Under the pieces are notes generated by a model. It did not search any database, was not told where the DNA came from, and saw nothing but the letters and a program-made list of their open reading frames with translations. 64,000 nt of DNA, from positions 2,232,001 through 2,296,000 of the forward strand of contig NZ_CP073347.1 of NCBI RefSeq assembly GCF_024397915.1, read 5' to 3'. Origin of the DNA: Marinobacterium rhizophilum. GTDB taxonomy: Bacteria; Pseudomonadota; Gammaproteobacteria; Pseudomonadales; Balneatricaceae. Positions 1 to 8,379 of this stretch are shown here, in pieces. The first letter of the stretch is position 1; each line of letters opens with the position of its first letter. Made by a program: the position numbers and the translations under genes.

Positions 1-1617
1 GATCTGGTTGATATCAATGCCATCAATGCGGATGGCCCCCTCCGTGGCACTATAAAGCCCCATCAGCAGTTTTTCGATGGTCGATTTGCCCGAGCCGATA
101 CGGCCAATGAGTGCGACCTTTTCACCGGCCTGAATACGAAAGGACACCTGATCCAGCGCTTTCTGCTGCTCATCCGGATAGGCGAAGGAGACCTGGTTGA
201 ACTCGATCGCTCCCTTGAGCACCGGGCGATGCACGAAGTGGCGATCCTCTTCCCGCTCCTCCGGCATGGCCATGATCTGGTTCAGGGTTTTCAGCGCCGT
301 GGAGGCCTGGTGAAAATTGGTGATCAGCCCCGCCAGCTGCCCCATGGGCGCAATCACCCGGCCAGCCAGAATCACGCTGGCGATCAGGGCCCCGAGGGTC
401 AGCTCGTTTTCACTGATCAGATAGACACCGAAAATAACCAGGGCCGTAGAGGTGAGTTGCTGTACCAGACCGGCAAAATTGACCACCGACGATGACAGCA
501 TGCGCGAACGCAGGCCCCAGCGCGCGATATAGCCACCGGCCTGCTCCCAGCGCAATTGCAAGGGCGAAGCCGCACGCTGGGTCTTGACCGTTTCCATCGC
601 CGTGAGGGTCTCGATCAGGATCGAGTTTTTCTGGGACGCCGACTCGAAGGTCTTTTCAACGGACTCCCGCAGGCGCGGTCGCACAATCAGCGAAAAGAGA
701 TAAATGATCGGGATCGCCGCCACCGGCACAACAACCAGGGGCCCACCGATCAGGCCGATAACCGCCAGAAATATCAAGGCAAAGGGAATATCGATCAGTA
801 CCGTATTTACAGTGGAGCTGAGCATCGAACGGATGCTTTCGAATTCGCGCAGGTTATTGGCAAAGGAGCCGACAGAGCGCGGCATGGCACCGTACTTGAT
901 TGCCTGCACCTTTTCGAACAACAGGGCCGACAGCAGAATATCCGTTTTCTTGCCCGCCACCTCGATGAAATAGGCGCGCAGCATTTTTAATCCGAAATCG
1001 AAGATGTACACCACGAAAAGACCGATGGCCAGCACCCAGAGGGTTTCGATGGCCGCATTGGGTACCACCCGGTCATACACGTTCATGACGAACAGCGGGC
1101 TGGCAAGCACGAACAGGTTAATCATCAGGGACGCCACCAGCACATCCCGATAAATGGCCACCGAGCGTTTTAACGTACCCCAGAACCAGTGCCCCTGCCG
1201 ATCCGCCAGCACCTTGGAGATACGCTCACTGTAGCGATACTCCAGCCGCACGAAAATGGCATAGCCGGAGTAATGCTGCTCAAGTTCGCGCAAGCCAATG
1301 CGATGCTTGCCACCACTTTCCGGCTGAATAATGAACGCCGAGCCATCCTCCAGATCGAGCTCCTGCAGAATGCAGGCCTGGCCATCATCCAGCAACAAGA
1401 CGACAGGCAGCACCAGGGGAGTGATCTCAGCCAATGGCCGCCGCAATACCCGTGCCGTAAGACCCGCGCGCCTGGCGGCCTGCACAAACAGCCTGGGCGT
1501 CAGCCGACCATCCTCCAGCGGCAACCCCGCACTGAGCACCTCCGCCGATAGAGGATTGTGATTTTGCTTGCTCAGCTCTACCAGACAACTCAGGAGGGGG
1601 TCTTGAATTTCATCCAT
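1..1617 (-). CDS. Type I secretion ABC exporter, LapB/HlyB-like (C-terminus outside window)
   Basis: Inner-membrane ABC exporter of a type I secretion system, expected to energise export of a large RTX or adhesin-type substrate. The frame is open from an ATG at 1617 to base 1, giving 539 residues, so the end of the nucleotide-binding domain is missing. Residues 1-130 form a C39-peptidase-like domain that lacks the catalytic Cys-Gly of true C39 proteases, as in HlyB and LapB, so it probably recognises rather than cleaves substrate. Several hydrophobic segments follow at about residues 160-430. The Walker A motif GRIGSGKST is near residue 505. The gene is divergent from a small unknown gene at 1687. 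The membrane-fusion and outer-membrane partners would lie to the left of the window. Family assignment is firm; substrate is unknown. Confidence 0.9.
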   Translation of the reverse strand, partial: MDEIQDPLLSCLVELSKQNHNPLSAEVLSAGLPLEDGRLTPRLFVQAARRAGLTARVLRRPLAEITPLVLPVVLLLDDGQACILQELDLEDGSAFIIQPESGGKHRIGLRELEQHYSGYAIFVRLEYRYSERISKVLADRQGHWFWGTLKRSVAIYRDVLVASLMINLFVLASPLFVMNVYDRVVPNAAIETLWVLAIGLFVVYIFDFGLKMLRAYFIEVAGKKTDILLSALLFEKVQAIKYGAMPRSVGSFANNLREFESIRSMLSSTVNTVLIDIPFALIFLAVIGLIGGPLVVVPVAAIPIIYLFSLIVRPRLRESVEKTFESASQKNSILIETLTAMETVKTQRAASPLQLRWEQAGGYIARWGLRSRMLSSSVVNFAGLVQQLTSTALVIFGVYLISENELTLGALIASVILAGRVIAPMGQLAGLITNFHQASTALKTLNQIMAMPEEREEDRHFVHRPVLKGAIEFNQVSFAYPDEQQKALDQVSFRIQAGEKVALIGRIGSGKSTIEKLLMGLYSATEGAIRIDGIDINQI

Positions 1618-1686
1618 GTCCTTGACCTGCTCGGAACGCGGCCTACATACTAGCATGCAACCTAACTACCTGATATCCCTACCCTG

Positions 1687-2067
1687 ATGCTCTATGCAAT
1701 AAGGAACCCGGAGGGTCGAATCATAGGCCTGACCGAATCTGCCCGGCCCGGCTTGCAGGCCGTTGACGTTAAAAACAGGGAAGTGCTTGAATTCCTGTCA
1801 ATCAACGACGAGGACTTCTCCGCCGAGGAGTTTCTCGATCAGTCCGATGTCGGCACCGTACGCATTATCGAGGACATGATCGATGTGCTGATTGCCAAAA
1901 ACCTGATCCTGTTCACGGACTTCCCGCTGGCCTCGCAAAAGAAGCTGCTCAGCCGCAAGCTGGCGCGCAGCATCATCCAGTCGGAGTCAGCGGAGCCGCA
2001 GACCCGCCCCTCCGAGGGCCCGCACGCGCCTTCAATCCTGATCGAGGACGACGACGCCTGGCTCTGA
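1687..2067 (+). CDS. Small conserved acidic protein of unknown function
   Basis: A 126-residue soluble protein beginning MLYAIRNPEGRI, with an acidic middle and an acidic C-terminal tail. No signal peptide or membrane segment is visible. It resembles short gammaproteobacterial proteins misleadingly annotated as tryptophan synthase beta-like; nothing in it looks like a PLP enzyme. The ATG at 1687 has no strong Shine-Dalgarno sequence. Its last 36 bases overlap, on the opposite strand, the end of the receiver/TPR gene, an unusual convergent tail overlap. The function is not known. Confidence 0.7.
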   Translation: MLYAIRNPEGRIIGLTESARPGLQAVDVKNREVLEFLSINDEDFSAEEFLDQSDVGTVRIIEDMIDVLIAKNLILFTDFPLASQKKLLSRKLARSIIQSESAEPQTRPSEGPHAPSILIEDDDAWL

Positions 2068-3633
2068 CCCGCCGGCTCTCATGTCACTGTAATACCGCTC
2101 CAACCTCTGCCACAGGCTGTGGTAACGAGCCTGCTGCCGGCCCCCCAGCGCCCCAAAGTGCATTTCAGTTAGCCCTTCATTGCAGCGCCGCACCAGCGGC
2201 AGCCACTGTGACGGCGCCTTGCGCCCCCACTCCAGCCCGGAGTGCACCAGGTTGAGTACCAGGCTCGGATTACCCGGGCACAGTTCGTCCGCGGCACAGA
2301 ACTGCCCATATGCCAGGGCAAAATCCCCCTTTCGAAACGCCTGTAACGCCTCCAGGTAGCAGCGTCCCCACCCCAGATGCACGAATTGCGATCTGATGTT
2401 ACGCCGGGCATGACTCGCCTCTTGCGCCATGCAGCCACCCCCCAGCGCATCGACCAGAAAATCCAGCAGCAGCGCCTGCTCACCCAGCTCCAACGCCTCA
2501 AAGCGCCGCAAGGCATCCCTGGCCGCCTGATCGGCCATTGGCCCATTGCCCCCTGCACGATAGACCTCAACGCTCAGCAGACGCGCCCGCACCGTCGTGG
2601 CCGGATCATCCTGAAAGTCCCGCACCAGATGCTCCAGCGTCTGCACGGCCTCCTTTTCCGCCGCCACCGAGCGCGCACCGCCCTTGGCATCGATCTGCGA
2701 CAGTAACGCACGCACCAGGGCACAGTAGTATTCGACGCACTGAAGCGACGAAAAGCGACAATGACGTACAGCTTCGCGGTAAGCGCCGACCGCCAGTTCC
2801 CAGTCCCCCGCCTGCCCCAGCAGGCTTCCAAGCTCAGCCTGCAACGGCGACATGGCCGGCGCCTGGATCACCGCCTTGCGCAACAGCGCCAGCGCGGCCG
2901 GACGCTGGCCCTGTATTCTCAGGCTCCGCGCAAGCGGCAAGCTGGCTTCGGGTAATAGCGGTACCTTTTCAGTGTCCAGACACCGCCTCGCCCCCTCGTA
3001 ATCACCCAGCCCGTAGAGTGCTCGCCCCAGGCCGACGGGAGCCCACCGCTGATCGCCCAGGCCGGCGAACAGATCCCGCGCCTGCGCAAACGCCCTGCAG
3101 TGCAGATGCATCTGCCCCTGCAAACGACCAAGCAGCCCCCGCAATGCCGGATACCGCTGTTCCAGCAAAGCGTACTGCCGCTGTGCCGCCACCCACTGCC
3201 CCTGCTCAAGCAGGCTGTCCACCGACGCAAGCACCCCTTTAAGCTGCACCAGCTTTTCCAGCCGCCCCTGAGCCTTGCTGCGATTCAGCGGTTTGGTCAG
3301 GCAAAGATCCGGCGGATAATCGACGATCCCGGCACACTGCAGCGCCTGCGCAGGCGTAACCAGTAGCACAAAGATCGTACCACGGGGGCAATACCCGCCC
3401 TGTAACGCCTCCTGCACGACCTGCAGGCCGCTCTTCTCCCCTCGCCCCAACTCATGGGCAACGATGCAGAAGTCAAATGTCTGCGCCTGCAGATAGCTCG
3501 ACCCCATATTGGCCGACGGCGCCGTCGCGACGCTCGCCAGGCCAAACTGGCCGAAAATATCTCGCAGCGCGCCCAGATCAGCCCGATTGCTATCGACAAT
3601 CAACGCCGTCTTGCCAGCAAAATAGTTATTCAT
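2032..3633 (-). CDS. Degenerate receiver domain-TPR protein
   Basis: A 533-residue protein with an N-terminal CheY-like receiver (about 1-125) followed by a long helical TPR-type region (about 135-500). The receiver keeps the early acidic position (D14) and the LTKPL lysine motif. However, the position that should hold the phospho-accepting aspartate reads Ala59, in the stretch DFCIVAHELG where active receivers have a DY pair. It is therefore probably a phosphorylation-independent scaffold. The TPR half suggests protein-protein interaction. It lies next to a secretion exporter and upstream of the argG terminator, and no cognate kinase is visible. The start is the first ATG; the Shine-Dalgarno sequence is weak. 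Confidence 0.85.
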   Translation of the reverse strand: MNNYFAGKTALIVDSNRADLGALRDIFGQFGLASVATAPSANMGSSYLQAQTFDFCIVAHELGRGEKSGLQVVQEALQGGYCPRGTIFVLLVTPAQALQCAGIVDYPPDLCLTKPLNRSKAQGRLEKLVQLKGVLASVDSLLEQGQWVAAQRQYALLEQRYPALRGLLGRLQGQMHLHCRAFAQARDLFAGLGDQRWAPVGLGRALYGLGDYEGARRCLDTEKVPLLPEASLPLARSLRIQGQRPAALALLRKAVIQAPAMSPLQAELGSLLGQAGDWELAVGAYREAVRHCRFSSLQCVEYYCALVRALLSQIDAKGGARSVAAEKEAVQTLEHLVRDFQDDPATTVRARLLSVEVYRAGGNGPMADQAARDALRRFEALELGEQALLLDFLVDALGGGCMAQEASHARRNIRSQFVHLGWGRCYLEALQAFRKGDFALAYGQFCAADELCPGNPSLVLNLVHSGLEWGRKAPSQWLPLVRRCNEGLTEMHFGALGGRQQARYHSLWQRLERYYSDMRAGGSEPGVVVLDQD

Positions 3634-3776
3634 GCAACCAACAAAAATAGACTCGCGGCCACGCTAGCACAGATCCGGAAATCTGACCAAAAAGACCGCC
3701 ACACGCATGGATCCCACTCGGACAACGACGGGCCCGAACCGGCCCAAAAACCAGCCAGCTGGCTTCCTGCAGACAT

Positions 3777-3804
3777 AAAAAAGCCCGCACAGATCGCGGG
3801 CTTT
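3777..3804 (-). terminator. Rho-independent terminator of argG
   Basis: On the minus strand a GC-rich stem (AAAGCCCGC paired with GCGGGCTTT, 7-base loop) is followed by a run of T, about 20 bases after the argG stop codon. Confidence 0.85.
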
Positions 3805-3822
3805 GAAACATTCACTGAAGAA

Positions 3823-5049
3823 TTAGTCTTCCAGCAGGTTGCGACCCTTGCTGGCCGCAATGCGCATGCGCAGTGCATTCAGCTTGATAAAGCCTTCCGC
3901 ATCCTTCTGATCGTAAGAACCGGCATCGTCTTCAAAGGTCGCGATGCTTTCATCGAACAGGCTGTCCGCAGAACGGCGGCCGACAACCTCGACATTGCCC
4001 TTGTAGAGCTTCAGCCGCACATCACCGTTGACGTTGCGCTGGCTGTAGTCGATCAGCTGCTGCATCATCTTGCGCTCTTCGGACCACCAGAAACCGTTAT
4101 AGATGGTTTCAGCGTAGCGCGGCATCAGCTCGTCTTTCAGGTGGGCCGCTTCGCGATCCAGCGTGATGGACTCGATGGCACGGTGAGCACGCAGCATGAT
4201 GGTGCCCCCCGGCGTCTCGTAGCAGCCACGGGACTTCATGCCCACAAAGCGGTTCTCGACGATATCCAGACGACCAATGCCGTTGGCTCCGCCGATCTTG
4301 TTCAGCGTTTCCAGCACGGTCGCCGGCGACATGGCCTGACCGTCGATCGCCACGATATCGCCCTTGGCGTAGGTCAGTTCCAGGTAGGTCGCTTCGTTCG
4401 GTGCCTGCTCGGGCGATACCGACCAGCGCCACATGTCTTCCTCGGCCTCGGCCCAGGGATCTTCCAGCACACCACCTTCATAGGAGATGTGCAGCAGGTT
4501 GGCATCCATGGAGTACGGCGACTTTTTCTTCTTGCCAGAAAAATCGACCGGAATATTGCGGTCTTCGCAGTACTTCATCAGAGTTTCGCGGGATGTCAGA
4601 TCCCACTCGCGCCAGGGCGCAATAACCTTGACGCCCGGCTTGAGCGCATAGGCACCCAGCTCGAAACGGACCTGGTCGTTACCCTTGCCGGTGGCGCCAT
4701 GGGAAATGGCATCGGCGCCGGTTTCATTGGCAATTTCGATCAGTCGCTTGGCGATCAGCGGACGCGCAATGGAGGTACCCAGCAGGTATTCACCTTCGTA
4801 CACGGTATTGGCACGGAACATCGGAAATACGAAATCACGCACGAACTCTTCGCGCAGGTCTTCGATGTAAATTTCCTTTACACCCAGAGCTTCCGCCTTG
4901 GCGCGCGCAGGCTCGACCTCTTCACCCTGCCCCAGATCGGCGGTAAAGGTGACGACTTCGCAATTATAGGTATCCTGCAACCAGCGAACGATGACAGAAG
5001 TATCAAGTCCGCCGGAGTAGGCCAGCACAACCTTATTAATATCGGACAT
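3823..5049 (-). CDS. argG: Argininosuccinate synthase
   Basis: Joins citrulline and aspartate using ATP to give argininosuccinate, the penultimate step of arginine biosynthesis in the cytoplasm. The 408-residue length is typical. The N-terminus carries the PP-loop AYSGGLDTS (residues 10-18), and the family signatures GATGKGNDQVRFE and GRLDIVENRFVGMKSRG are present. It lies 106 bases downstream of motY on the same strand; a TATACT sequence in that gap could be its own -10 box. It is followed by a clear terminator. argD and argF are a few kb away, so most of the late pathway is in this window; argH is not. Confidence 0.97.
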   Translation of the reverse strand: MSDINKVVLAYSGGLDTSVIVRWLQDTYNCEVVTFTADLGQGEEVEPARAKAEALGVKEIYIEDLREEFVRDFVFPMFRANTVYEGEYLLGTSIARPLIAKRLIEIANETGADAISHGATGKGNDQVRFELGAYALKPGVKVIAPWREWDLTSRETLMKYCEDRNIPVDFSGKKKKSPYSMDANLLHISYEGGVLEDPWAEAEEDMWRWSVSPEQAPNEATYLELTYAKGDIVAIDGQAMSPATVLETLNKIGGANGIGRLDIVENRFVGMKSRGCYETPGGTIMLRAHRAIESITLDREAAHLKDELMPRYAETIYNGFWWSEERKMMQQLIDYSQRNVNGDVRLKLYKGNVEVVGRRSADSLFDESIATFEDDAGSYDQKDAEGFIKLNALRMRIAASKGRNLLED

Positions 5050-5155
5050 GTCTCAGCTCCACATGAGATCGCCCGGATGCTGGGATCAGCCCCGGGAAGA
5101 GAATCTATTGGCGAAAAGCGCGGCAGTATATCAGGAAAGCCCCTGACTCAGAAGG

Positions 5156-6013
5156 CTATTCACGTTCCAGCCGGATAGTGACCCGGCGGTTGCGATCCCG
5201 GTTGGCCGCCGAGGTGTTCGGCACAACCGGGTAGCGCTCGCCGTGGAAACGCATCGTGATCATGGACTCGTCCATGCCCTTGTCCGTCAGGTACCCGGTC
5301 ACGGCCTCGGCCCGTTTCTTCGACAGATCACGATTGAGCAAGCGCCGCCCCAGGCTGTCCGAGTGGCCATCCACATAGACCGACTGCACGCTGTCATCGT
5401 GCTTTACGTAGAGCGCGATCAGATCAAGCCGCGCCCGGGCCGAATCCGACAACACATAGGTCGAGGGCGGGAACAGTACGGCAGTACGCGCCACCTGGCG
5501 ATAATTAACCGGCAGCAAGCCTTCGATACAGCCACTGTACTCCTGGTACGCAGAACCGAAGTTGGCCGCCGACACGCCGACCCTCAAAGACTCTCCCGTC
5601 CCCTGCCAGTCGGTACGGGTAAAGGTCGGCACCAGCCCCTTGTACAGAAAGGCCAGCATCTGGCGAGCGTAGCCTGATGCCACATCGATATCGCCACTGC
5701 CGGCATCCACCTTGAGCGTGGCAATCAGCTGCGGCTTGGCGCCCGGACGCCAGGGCGGCGCCTCCGCCACCAGCAACGCCTGCGCTGACGCACTCAGCTG
5801 CTCAACGGCCCGCAGACTGAAGCGCACATCTTCCCCTGCCTCCCGCTCGAACAGCGCCCGCCCGTAAGCCGGCACAGCCTGACTCAGGCGACAGCTGAAC
5901 CTGGAAGACTCCAGTTCCCAGCGCGAGTCATCGATTCCGGCCCTGTAGGTCACCGCCAGGGTGGTCTCGGCGCTCAGCCAGAGCAGCAAAAGCAACGAAA
6001 GTCTGCACAGCAA
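5156..6013 (-). CDS. motY: MotY-like OmpA-family sodium-motor protein
   Basis: Periplasmic or outer-membrane-associated protein of the flagellar stator T-ring. The mature part opens with VTYRAGIDDSRWEL and a Cys-containing stretch typical of the MotY N-terminal domain. The C-terminal ~120 residues are an OmpA-type peptidoglycan-binding domain (VDGHSDSLG, NRDLSKKRAEAV, NRDRNRRVTI). I chose a TTG start at 6013 because GAGGTG lies 6 bases upstream and because it gives a clean signal peptide, MLCRLSLLLLLWLSAETTLA; the first ATG (6082) would put charged residues before the signal. The argG-motY-rnt order matches Pseudomonas. No other flagellar gene is in the window. Confidence 0.88.
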   Translation of the reverse strand: MLCRLSLLLLLWLSAETTLAVTYRAGIDDSRWELESSRFSCRLSQAVPAYGRALFEREAGEDVRFSLRAVEQLSASAQALLVAEAPPWRPGAKPQLIATLKVDAGSGDIDVASGYARQMLAFLYKGLVPTFTRTDWQGTGESLRVGVSAANFGSAYQEYSGCIEGLLPVNYRQVARTAVLFPPSTYVLSDSARARLDLIALYVKHDDSVQSVYVDGHSDSLGRRLLNRDLSKKRAEAVTGYLTDKGMDESMITMRFHGERYPVVPNTSAANRDRNRRVTIRLERE

Positions 6014-6271
6014 ATTTATCACCTCAATATGCCAACGAACGCTGCGCGTCCGCCACAAGCCACCAGAGCACCCGGGACTCATACCATCAACATTCGAACT
6101 TATCGACTTGAAACCCTTTTTCTTTAATGAGATCCGGCATGATGCTCAAACATATACCCTTCACAGTCACGACTCTACGGGAATATGCGCTCAACAATGG
6201 AGGCCGCGCGCCTGGGTTGCTAGAATAGCGCCTTACTCACAGACTGCATCCGCGGCAATTAAGGACTCCTC

Positions 6272-6928
6272 TTGAGCAACAGTACCATTCCGCAACTGAT
6301 GGCAGACCGCTTTCGCGGCTTTCTGCCCGTCGTTATTGACGTTGAAACCGCCGGCTTCAACCCCCGCACCGACGCTCTTCTGGAAGTCGCCGCCGTCACC
6401 CTGACGATGGACGAAAATGGCTACCTGATGATCGACCAGAGCTTCGACGAGGCGGTCGACCCCTTCGAGGGCGCCAACCTGGAGCAGTCCGCGCTGGACT
6501 TTACCGGCATCGATCCCTTCGACCCGGAACGCAATGCCATCCCTGAAGCCCTGGCACTGGAAAACATCTTCAAGGCCATTCGCAAATCCATCAAGGCGCA
6601 CAATTGCAAACGTGCGGTTCTGGTGGGGCACAATGCCGCTTTTGACCACAGCTTCATCCAGGCCGCCGCCGCCCGCACCGACGCCAAGCGCAACCCCTTC
6701 CACCCCTTCTCGACCTTCGATACCGCCACCCTGGCCGGACTTGCCTATGGCCAGACGGTACTGGCGCGGGCCTGCGATGTGGCCGATATCGATTTCGATG
6801 GCAAGAAAGCCCACTCTGCGCTCTACGATACCGTCAAGACCGCCGAGCTGTTCTGCGCCATCGTCAACCGCTGGAAGGACCTGGGTGGCTGGGACATGGT
6901 GCTGGAAAGCCGCCAGTACGACGACTAA
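6272..6928 (+). CDS. rnt: Ribonuclease T
   Basis: A 3'-5' exoribonuclease that trims the 3' ends of tRNA and other stable RNAs. The 218-residue protein shows the full DEDDh catalytic set: D23 and E25 in VVIDVETAGF, D125 in HNAAFDHS, H181 and D186 in HSALYD. The start is TTG at 6272, preceded by AAGGA at suitable spacing. It is divergent from motY and ends just before a bidirectional terminator shared with the peroxiredoxin gene. In P. aeruginosa pyrC lies between motY and rnt; here it is absent. Confidence 0.95.
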   Translation: MSNSTIPQLMADRFRGFLPVVIDVETAGFNPRTDALLEVAAVTLTMDENGYLMIDQSFDEAVDPFEGANLEQSALDFTGIDPFDPERNAIPEALALENIFKAIRKSIKAHNCKRAVLVGHNAAFDHSFIQAAAARTDAKRNPFHPFSTFDTATLAGLAYGQTVLARACDVADIDFDGKKAHSALYDTVKTAELFCAIVNRWKDLGGWDMVLESRQYDD

Positions 6929-6944
6929 CCGCCACCCCGAACGC

Positions 6945-6972
6945 AAAAAACCCGTCGCATGACGGGTTTTTT
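6945..6972. terminator. Bidirectional terminator between rnt and peroxiredoxin
   Basis: A perfect stem, AAAAAACCCGTC paired with GACGGGTTTTTT around a GCAT loop, sits between two convergent genes. It gives a T-run on either strand, so it can end both transcripts. Confidence 0.92.
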
Positions 6973-7019
6973 ATATCTGCGGGGCCGGCCCGCATGGGCC
7001 GACGCCTGGATATCGAAAC

Positions 7020-7622
7020 TTACAGCTTGCCGGATTCTTCGGCCAGGTAGGCGGCAACGCCTTCCGGAGAAGCGTTCATACCCTTGTCACCCTTGTTCCA
7101 GCCAGCCGGGCATACGTCGCCGTGCTCTTCGTGGAACTGCAGCGCGTCAACCAGACGGATCAGCTCGTCGATGTTACGACCCAGCGGCAGGTCGTTGACG
7201 ATCTGCGCACGGACATTGCCTTCCTGGTCGATCAGGAAAGCGCCGCGGAACGCAACACCGGCATCATGCTCAACGTCATAGGCCTGGCAGATTTCGTGCT
7301 TGACGTCAGCGACCAGGGTGTACTTGACAGGACCGATGCCGCCCTGGTTAACCGGCGTGTTACGCCACGCGTTGTGCGAGAACTGGGAATCGATGGAAAC
7401 ACCGATAACTTCAACATTACGTTCCTTGAACGCGTCAACACGGTGATCCAGCGCGATCAGCTCGGACGGGCAAACGAATGTGAAATCCAGCGGGTAAAAG
7501 AAAACCAGGCCGTATTTGCCCTTGATGGCTTCTTTCAGGTTGTAGGAATCAACAATTTCGCCAGTGCCCAGAACAGCTGCTGCGGTAAAGTCCGGTGCTT
7601 GCTTGCCAACTAGTACGCCCAT
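7020..7622 (-). CDS. Typical 2-Cys peroxiredoxin (AhpC/TSA family)
   Basis: Cytoplasmic thiol peroxidase that reduces hydrogen peroxide, organic peroxides and peroxynitrite. It has 200 residues, with the peroxidatic Cys51 in FTFVCPSE and the resolving Cys171 in GDVCPAGW. A GGIG element (94-97) corresponds to the GGLG loop of overoxidation-sensitive enzymes, but the C-terminus lacks a clear YF motif, so sensitivity is uncertain. A Shine-Dalgarno sequence (GGAGAAGAG) precedes the ATG. It lies downstream of grxD on the same strand with a hairpin between them. The equivalent Pseudomonas locus also pairs a peroxiredoxin with grxD, there separated by bfd and bfrB, which are missing here. Confidence 0.95.
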   Translation of the reverse strand: MGVLVGKQAPDFTAAAVLGTGEIVDSYNLKEAIKGKYGLVFFYPLDFTFVCPSELIALDHRVDAFKERNVEVIGVSIDSQFSHNAWRNTPVNQGGIGPVKYTLVADVKHEICQAYDVEHDAGVAFRGAFLIDQEGNVRAQIVNDLPLGRNIDELIRLVDALQFHEEHGDVCPAGWNKGDKGMNASPEGVAAYLAEESGKL

Positions 7623-7666
7623 TACTTCTCTTCTCCGTTGGTAGTCGTATTTTCAACGCTTAAAAC

Positions 7667-7699
7667 TTCGGCGTGACCGCCATGGGCAATCACGCCGAA
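7667..7699 (-). terminator. Hairpin between grxD and peroxiredoxin
   Basis: TTCGGCGTGA and TCACGCCGAA form a perfect 10-bp stem with a 13-base loop. On the minus strand it is followed by GTTTT. It may partly terminate or process the grxD transcript before the peroxiredoxin gene. The T-run is short, so strength is doubtful. Confidence 0.55.
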
Positions 7700-7714
7700 T
7701 GAATTTGGTTTAAC

Positions 7715-8053
7715 TCAGGCGTCTGTTTCAGGCGCCTGGCTTGCTGCAACCTGCTTGATCAGCGTTTCCAGCTCGCCGCTGGCAGCCATCTCGCAGACGA
7801 TATCACACCCGCCCACCAGCTCACCATTAACCCACAGCTGCGGGAAGGTCGGCCAGTTCGCATACTTGGGCAGCTCGGCACGAATTTCAGGGTTTTCCAG
7901 AATATTAACGAACGCAAATCGCTCGCCACAATTCATCACCGCTTCAACGGTACGGGATGAAAAGCCGCATTGCGGGAAACGTGGAGTCCCCTTCATGTAC
8001 AGCAGTATGGCATTTTTCTCGATCTGCTCTTTGATAGTATCGGTCACACTCAT
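7715..8053 (-). CDS. grxD: Monothiol glutaredoxin Grx4
   Basis: Class II monothiol glutaredoxin that binds a [2Fe-2S] cluster with glutathione and takes part in Fe-S delivery with BolA-type partners. The 112-residue protein has the CGFS active site at residues 29-32, plus WPTFPQLWVNGELVGGCDI, the glutathione-binding TFPQ and GGCD elements. The ATG at 8053 is chosen because AAAGGTG lies 5 bases upstream and it matches the usual family N-terminus; an upstream in-frame ATG at 8182 would add an unlikely hydrophobic stretch. It is transcribed away from argD. Confidence 0.94.
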   Translation of the reverse strand: MSVTDTIKEQIEKNAILLYMKGTPRFPQCGFSSRTVEAVMNCGERFAFVNILENPEIRAELPKYANWPTFPQLWVNGELVGGCDIVCEMAASGELETLIKQVAASQAPETDA

Positions 8054-8285
8054 TGATACACCTTTAAAACTACGGTGAAACTCTAGTCCGCCGTGCGCGA
8101 ACGCCTTGTACCAGCCTACCATATATCCGAGCAAAAGGGTCAGGTAAAAATACCCGCACACCGGCTGCCAGCCGCCTGACACGAATCAATATATTGCACC
8201 ACCGAGATGGCTTTTCAAGCCCGGATTCCAACGTTTTTTTACGGACCCACATCCGCCGGTGATGGCCGCGCATTGGCGCTGGCAC

Positions 8286-8358
8286 GACTGCCATTGCCAA
8301 AATGAATGGCAGTCAATAGAATGCCTTTCTTTTGTTTGGCAGCCAGGGCTGCCTTTTT
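8286..8358 (+). promoter_or_regulatory. Two-hairpin leader with terminator-like element upstream of argD
   Basis: The 326-base grxD-argD gap contains two successive inverted repeats. The first has perfect 10-bp arms, GACTGCCATT (8286-8295) and AATGGCAGTC (8305-8314). The second is GGCAGCC (8338-8344) with GGCTGCC (8347-8353), followed directly by TTTTT. The second ends 21 bases before the argD ATG, so it would sit in the argD leader and look like an attenuator. A short frame, MNGSQ-stop, starts inside the first hairpin but has no Arg codons. Regulatory function is inferred only. Confidence 0.5.
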
Positions 8359-8379
8359 GCGTTGTAGGGAGCACGAAAC

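Noticed and set aside
3454..5178. Long open frame on the plus strand opposite argG
   Set aside because: It is the antisense of a well-supported argG, has no family features and no ribosome-binding site; it arises from high-GC third-codon positions.
8304..8321. Five-codon frame MNGSQ as an arginine leader peptide for attenuation
   Set aside because: It has no arginine codons and no ribosome-binding site, so classical peptide attenuation is not supported.
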